Positions 62,647 to 64,000 of a DNA stretch of 64,000 bases are shown here, one piece after another. A program made the translations under genes and the position numbers. The stretch is taken from NCBI GenBank assembly GCA_030426955.1, contig JAUHXS010000006.1, positions 62,001-126,000 of the forward strand, written 5' to 3'. The DNA is from Bacteroidia bacterium. GTDB taxonomy: Bacteria; Bacteroidota; Bacteroidia; Chitinophagales; JAUHXS01. The notes beneath the pieces are model-generated. The model was not told the origin of the DNA and searched no databases. It saw only the letters and a list, made by a program, of their open reading frames with translations. Position 1 is the stretch's first letter. Every line of letters starts with the position of its first letter.

Positions 62647-64000
62647 ATGAGAGCTATTTATATTTTATTGCTCATTCCAATGGTAAATTTCCTCTTTGCT
62701 CAACCAGATATTGAGCTTTCCTATGAAAAACCAGTATGCATTGGCTCAGAGGTAGAGTTTGATGCCGGTGGAAGTTGTTGTGATCCGGTAGATATTTTTA
62801 TCGACTATGGAGATGGAACAAAAGATACGCTCTTAGGGCAAGATCCAGATGGCTTTAATGTGTCCTATGAGTATAACATTCCCGGAACTTTCTTTTTTAA
62901 ATTTAAATTAGACGATGGTGTAGATGCCGATTCTTTATTAGACACTTTTGTTGTCTATGATCGACCGGTAGTGGACTTTTTACCGAGTGAAGATACCTTA
63001 TGTTTTAGCGATAATGCACTCATTGATTTTACAAATCTAACAACTAGTATTAATACTCCTGTAACTTATCAATGGTACATGGGTAATGGAGATCAATCCA
63101 CAGAGGAGCATACTAGTTCTGTATACTCACAACCGGGGAGGTATAGAGTCTTGCTCAGAGCGTATTCAGATACAGCGTTGTGTTCATCACAAACTACAAA
63201 GGATATCTTTATTGTTGATGATACTGCTTTGGCTAATTTTGAGATACAACAAGAATGCCCTTGTAACGAGTTCAACTTTACAAATACAACTGCTGAAAAG
63301 AATGACATAGTCTCATGGCAATGGATTTTTGGAAATGACTCAGTATCTATTGCAGAGAATCCCGATAAACAAAAATACTTAGACCCAGGTCAATACTACG
63401 TTAGTCTTATTGGTACAAAAAATGATGGATGTAAACATATACGAAGAAAGCTAGTGAATGTATGTCCAGAAGAGCAAGATACCTTGCCGAATACAGCATC
63501 TAATAACCGTTGGTACTTCGGTACTCAAGCCGGGATCGATTTTAACGGAGGTGTGCCGGTAGCCTTATTAAATGCTCCCAGCACTTTTGTTAACCCTACC
63601 AATGAAGGAAGAGCAACAGTCTCTGATCACTTGACGGGTGATTTATTGTTTTGGGTAAGTGATTCTACTATCTATAATAGAGATCAACAGCCTATGCCTA
63701 ATAGTACAAATCTATTATATGGCACATCTTCATCTCAAGGCCCTTTGATTGTGCCTCATCCCGGAAATGATAATCAATACTTTGTTTTTAGGACATTTGG
63801 GTGGACTGGAGAGCTTTCTGGATTATATTTTTGCTTAGTAGATATGTCATTAGATGGAGGGAAAGGGGACATCGTAATAAAAGATTCTATGCTTATTGGT
63901 ACCGTGCCTTTCTTTCCACCATACGGTTTTGCAAGAAGTGAGCATTTAACCGGAACAGCAAAATCTCTAGGTGAATGTGGAGAAAAGATCAGTTATTGGG
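62647..64000 (+). CDS. Secreted PKD-repeat plus WYFG-module protein, C-terminus cut by window edge
   Basis: Open to the right edge (451 codons). The signal peptide ends NFLFAQ. Three Ig/PKD-like domains follow: the first has IDYGDGTKDT, the second YQWYMGNGDQSTEE, the third WQWIFGNDSVSIAENP. From about residue 288 the WYFGTQAGIDFN module starts, with NDNQYFVF and LYFCLVDMSLDGGKGD, the same family as 1-932 and 1040-3208, but here after the PKD domains rather than before. ATG 62629 is an alternative in-frame start. A type IX secretion end is expected beyond the window. Function unknown. Confidence 0.85.
   Translation, partial: MRAIYILLLIPMVNFLFAQPDIELSYEKPVCIGSEVEFDAGGSCCDPVDIFIDYGDGTKDTLLGQDPDGFNVSYEYNIPGTFFFKFKLDDGVDADSLLDTFVVYDRPVVDFLPSEDTLCFSDNALIDFTNLTTSINTPVTYQWYMGNGDQSTEEHTSSVYSQPGRYRVLLRAYSDTALCSSQTTKDIFIVDDTALANFEIQQECPCNEFNFTNTTAEKNDIVSWQWIFGNDSVSIAENPDKQKYLDPGQYYVSLIGTKNDGCKHIRRKLVNVCPEEQDTLPNTASNNRWYFGTQAGIDFNGGVPVALLNAPSTFVNPTNEGRATVSDHLTGDLLFWVSDSTIYNRDQQPMPNSTNLLYGTSSSQGPLIVPHPGNDNQYFVFRTFGWTGELSGLYFCLVDMSLDGGKGDIVIKDSMLIGTVPFFPPYGFARSEHLTGTAKSLGECGEKISYW

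Overview
The window is chromosomal DNA of a Bacteroidota bacterium, lineage below phylum uncertain. The evidence is AT-rich sequence, secreted proteins with type IX secretion C-terminal signals of both kinds (YPNP-type A ends at 9424-10863 and 27428-29650, a CHU_C-like type B end at 1040-3208), a Bacteroidota CTDPDA...DDGSC motif, a Porin_10-like barrel, near absence of Shine-Dalgarno sites and many TAnnTTTG -7 boxes. No rRNA, tRNA, CRISPR array, prophage or transposase gene was seen. The genes are mostly housekeeping and cell-envelope genes with several accessory islands.

Layout. 1-3208: two tandem, closely related secreted WYFG-family proteins on the minus strand, the first cut by the window edge; a third relative starts at 62647 and is cut by the right edge. 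3421-8720: recQ, a glycine-zipper protein overlapping a zeta-toxin-like kinase, and two glycosyltransferases, running 35 bp into convergent ftsE. 9424-11892: an M43-type secreted metalloprotease and mdh. 11896-14588: an apparent copper/metal-related group (CDGKC mini-protein, CDxC outer-membrane protein, MbnP-like lipoprotein) interspersed with a 48-bp perfect palindrome and two palindromic intergenic repeats. 14606-17916: a 49-aa PspC-like protein, pyrD, msrC, an agmatinase-family gene and a CxxxY-type ccmE.

18030-24662 is a very tight operon: a TPR/caspase-like protein, a beta-propeller sensor with a SpoIIE/PP2C phosphatase domain, a small charged membrane protein and miaE. This is the best candidate for a poorly described signalling system. 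It is followed by a glycosyltransferase, a di-haem peroxidase (MbnH/MauG-like), cutA, an FG-GAP secreted protein and dnaB.

31536-36124 is accessory and regulatory: a GNAT enzyme; a lipoprotein with an SRPBCC-like domain divergent from a transmembrane regulator whose OmpR-type winged helix is C-terminal, with helically phased direct repeats between them; a YafY/GyrI-like/DUF1801 operon; and an unknown protein. 36259-51141 is core: uvrA, a fused oligopeptide ABC ATPase, rnr, polyprenyl synthase, a CdsZ-like zinc-ribbon protein, a Nif3-like protein, lpxK, purine nucleoside phosphorylase, a porin, an alpha/beta hydrolase and cysH. 51205-62576, all minus strand, holds two paralogous lipoproteins, folA, another lipoprotein, an enoyl-CoA hydratase, comEC, a Thr-tract lipoprotein and a very large Lhr helicase.

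Starts of several genes were moved from the longest open frame where a signal peptide or a better start codon supports it. Functions are assigned by recognising motifs by eye; no database search was run.
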